In this document: positions 5,003 to 7,030 of the stretch, one piece after another | How the letters are laid out: each line of letters begins with the position of its first letter | How positions within the stretch are numbered: position 1 is the first letter of the stretch | NCBI GenBank assembly: GCA_021784615.1 | Contig: JAJYHU010000142.1 | Coordinates: 1 to 7,030, forward strand | Reading direction: 5' to 3' | DNA: 7,030 nucleotides | DNA from: Acidobacteriota bacterium | GTDB taxonomy: Bacteria > Acidobacteriota > Terriglobia > UBA7540 | The notes under the pieces: model-generated | What the model was told of the DNA's origin: nothing | The model's database searches: none | Seen by the model: only the letters and a program-made list of their open reading frames with translations | Translations under genes and position numbers: made by a program

Positions 5003-7030
5003 GTGACGACGTTTCATTGGCCGGGGAAAGGCACCCTCCTGACTTTCTGCCTTTTCCTCATTTTTTCTGCCTGCGCTTCGGCGCAGCAAAAGCCTTTCAC
5101 GCTTGAACAGGTGATGGGCGCGGCCTTTCCGACGGACTTAACAGCCGCTTCTGCCGGAGGGAAAGTTGCGTGGGTTTTTAACGCAAAGGGCGTGCGCAAC
5201 ATCTGGGTGGCGGAGCCTACGGGCGCCGGAGGCGAATACGCCGCCCGCCAGCTTACCCATTACAACGCAGACGACGGCCAGGACGTTGGGGAGATGGCCT
5301 GGCTTCCGGACTCTCAGGCGATCGTCTACGTCCGGGGCGGCGACTTTGAGAACGGCAAAACCTATCCGAACCCGAGAAGTTTTCCCCAGGGCGTCGAGCA
5401 GGATGTCTGGCTGGCCAATCTCGGTGGCGGCCCTCCGGAGCGCCTGGGCGAAGGCCATTCTCCGGCGGTTTCGCCCAACGGATCGAGCGTGGCGTTTGTC
5501 GACGCCGGGCAAGTGTGGCTGGTGCAAATCACGCCCCTTGTGAAACCCGAGCAACTGATCCATGCGCGCGGAAAAGCCGAATCATTGCGCTGGTCTCCGG
5601 ACGGGGAAAAGCTGGCCTTCGTCAGCGACCGCGAAGACCATCGGCTGATCGGCGTCTACGATTTCGCAAGCCGCAGCCTCCACTGGATGGACCCGAGCGT
5701 TGATCTGGATCGATCGCCGGTTTGGTCGCCTGACAGCAAGCAGGTTGCCTTTATTCGCATTCCGGCTTCAGAGCACGACAGGATTTTTGGCCCTGAGCGG
5801 ACCGGCCAGCCGTGGTCGATTCGCATTGCCGACGCTGCTACCGGCGTTGGCCGGGAAATCTGGAAAGCCCAAAGGGGGCGGGGAAGCGTTTTCCACGAGG
5901 TTGCCGCCCGGAACCAGCTTTTCTGGACGGCGGGGAATCGTTTGATCTTTCCCTGGGAGCGCGACGGGTGGACGCATCTTTATTCGATTTCAGCCGAGGG
6001 CGGCAGAGCGCGGCTTCTGACTCCCGGCAACTTCATCGTTCAGGATGTTGCGATCGGTCCCAACCGGCGCGAGCTGATCTTCAATTCCAATGAGAATGAT
6101 GTTGACCGGCGACACATCTGGAAGGAAAGCGTATCCGGCCGCGCGCCGGTTGCCGTAACCACGGGGACCGGCATTGAATGGTCACCGGTGATCGCAAGCA
6201 ATGGGAGAATTTTGTTTCTCCATTCGGACGCAAAGCTTCCCGGGCGCCCGGCGATCCTGGAGAACTCCGGCGGGATGCGGGATCTTGCTCCGGGAGCGAT
6301 CCCTCCTGATTTCCCGGCCCGCCAGATGGTCACGCCCCAGCCGGTGATGGTCTCGGCCGCCGACGGCATGCGAATCCACGGGCAGCTTTTCCTGCCCCAA
6401 AACGACGGCGACGGCAAGCGGCGCCCGGCCATCGTTTTCCTCCATGGAGGATCCGAGCGGCAGATGCTGCTCGGCTGGCATCCCATGGACTATTACAGCA
6501 ACGCCTACGCGCTCAACCAATACCTCGTCAGCCGCGGTTACATCGTGCTGTCGGTAAACTACCGGGGCGGCACCGGCTACGGGCTGGATTTCCGCGAGGC
6601 CCTCAATTACGGCGCGGCCGGCGGCAGTGAGTTGAATGATGTTGAAGGCGCAGGGCTCTATCTCCGCAGCCGGCGCGACGTCGATCCCAAGCGAATCGGC
6701 GTGTGGGGCGGCTCGTGGGGCGGGTACTTAACGGCGTTGGCTCTTGCGCGAGCGTCGGATTTATTTGCCGCGGGCGTGGACCTGGAAGGCGTGCACAACT
6801 GGAACCTTGAGATTCCCGCTTGGGTGCCTGCCGACAACCCGCAGCGGCAGCCGGCGGCGGAACGCCTGGCCTTTGAATCGTCTCCGCTGGCCTATATGAA
6901 AACCTGGAAGTCACCGGTTCTACTGGTGCAGGGAGACGATGACCGCAATGTGGCGTTCAGCGAGATGATTCAACTGGTGGAAGCGCTTCGCAAATACCAC
7001 GTGCCGTTCCAGCAGATCGTCTTCCCGGAC
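5003..7030 (+). CDS. Secreted S9 family (prolyl oligopeptidase/DPP-IV-like) serine peptidase, 3' end outside window
   Basis: The frame stays open from GTG 5003 to the window edge, giving 676 residues. The start is a signal peptide: basic n-region (H5, K9), hydrophobic run 12-23, cleavage probably after A-S-A (25-27), so it acts in the periplasm or outside. C24 lacks a good lipobox. Residues about 35-440 look like the S9 beta-propeller, with TolB/PD40-type blades recognisable at W-L-P-D-S (100), S-P-N-G (157-160), W-S-P-D-G (197-201) and W-S-P-D-S (241-245). The alpha/beta-hydrolase domain begins near 450: F-L-H-G-G (479-483, oxyanion region), N-Y-R-G-G-T-G-Y-G (519-527), the nucleophile in G-G-S-W-G-G (Ser571), and G-D-D-D-R-N-V with the third Asp (647) in the catalytic position. 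The catalytic His should lie just past the edge; the window stops at V-F-P-D. Such enzymes cut short peptides, often after proline or releasing N-terminal dipeptides or acylated residues; exact specificity (DPP-IV-like or acylaminoacyl-peptidase-like) cannot be assigned. Confidence 0.88.
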   Translation, partial: MTTFHWPGKGTLLTFCLFLIFSACASAQQKPFTLEQVMGAAFPTDLTAASAGGKVAWVFNAKGVRNIWVAEPTGAGGEYAARQLTHYNADDGQDVGEMAWLPDSQAIVYVRGGDFENGKTYPNPRSFPQGVEQDVWLANLGGGPPERLGEGHSPAVSPNGSSVAFVDAGQVWLVQITPLVKPEQLIHARGKAESLRWSPDGEKLAFVSDREDHRLIGVYDFASRSLHWMDPSVDLDRSPVWSPDSKQVAFIRIPASEHDRIFGPERTGQPWSIRIADAATGVGREIWKAQRGRGSVFHEVAARNQLFWTAGNRLIFPWERDGWTHLYSISAEGGRARLLTPGNFIVQDVAIGPNRRELIFNSNENDVDRRHIWKESVSGRAPVAVTTGTGIEWSPVIASNGRILFLHSDAKLPGRPAILENSGGMRDLAPGAIPPDFPARQMVTPQPVMVSAADGMRIHGQLFLPQNDGDGKRRPAIVFLHGGSERQMLLGWHPMDYYSNAYALNQYLVSRGYIVLSVNYRGGTGYGLDFREALNYGAAGGSELNDVEGAGLYLRSRRDVDPKRIGVWGGSWGGYLTALALARASDLFAAGVDLEGVHNWNLEIPAWVPADNPQRQPAAERLAFESSPLAYMKTWKSPVLLVQGDDDRNVAFSEMIQLVEALRKYHVPFQQIVFPD

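Noticed and set aside
5022..5080. Lipoprotein signal at Cys24 of the S9 peptidase
   Set aside because: The residue three before the cysteine is Phe rather than Leu/Val/Ile, and a better signal peptidase I site (A-S-A) follows at once.
6040..6520. Minus-strand open frames of 148 and 112 codons
   Set aside because: Both are antisense to the S9 peptidase frame, which is open without interruption and carries clear catalytic motifs.

Overview
The window reads as a stretch of chromosome from a GC-rich, Gram-negative-type (diderm) bacterium. The combination points to Acidobacteriota or a similar soil lineage: an AsmA-like envelope protein, a Tat-exported xylose-isomerase-like protein and a secreted S9 peptidase. 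That assignment rests on gene style only, because there is no rRNA or other marker gene here. All five genes lie on the plus strand, and I see no RNA gene, CRISPR array, insertion sequence or phage gene.

Layout: (1) 1-1608 is the C-terminal part of an AsmA-like protein whose beginning lies left of the window. (2) About 1646-2338 encodes a small exported protein of no family I recognise, starting shortly after the AsmA stop and probably co-transcribed with it. (3) A gap of about 185 bp holds only weak hairpins. (4) 2524-3723 encodes a CPA2-type cation/proton antiporter consisting of the membrane domain only. (5) A 145-bp gap contains a 7-bp inverted repeat and ends in a good ribosome binding site. 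(6) 3869-4897 encodes a Tat-signal TIM-barrel protein of the sugar phosphate isomerase/epimerase superfamily with its metal ligands intact. (7) 5003-7030 encodes the first 676 residues of a secreted S9 (prolyl oligopeptidase/DPP-IV-like) serine peptidase, cut by the right edge just before the expected catalytic histidine.

All five products are predicted to act in or across the cell envelope. The AsmA fragment and its small neighbour form one likely unit concerned with envelope lipid or outer-membrane homeostasis. The isomerase-like protein and the peptidase could form a second, catabolic unit. The antiporter sits between them with gaps on both sides and looks independent. I found no convincing novel multi-gene system. 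The items most worth a second look are the unrecognised AsmA neighbour and the Tat-exported isomerase-like protein. Up to three genes may use non-ATG starts.
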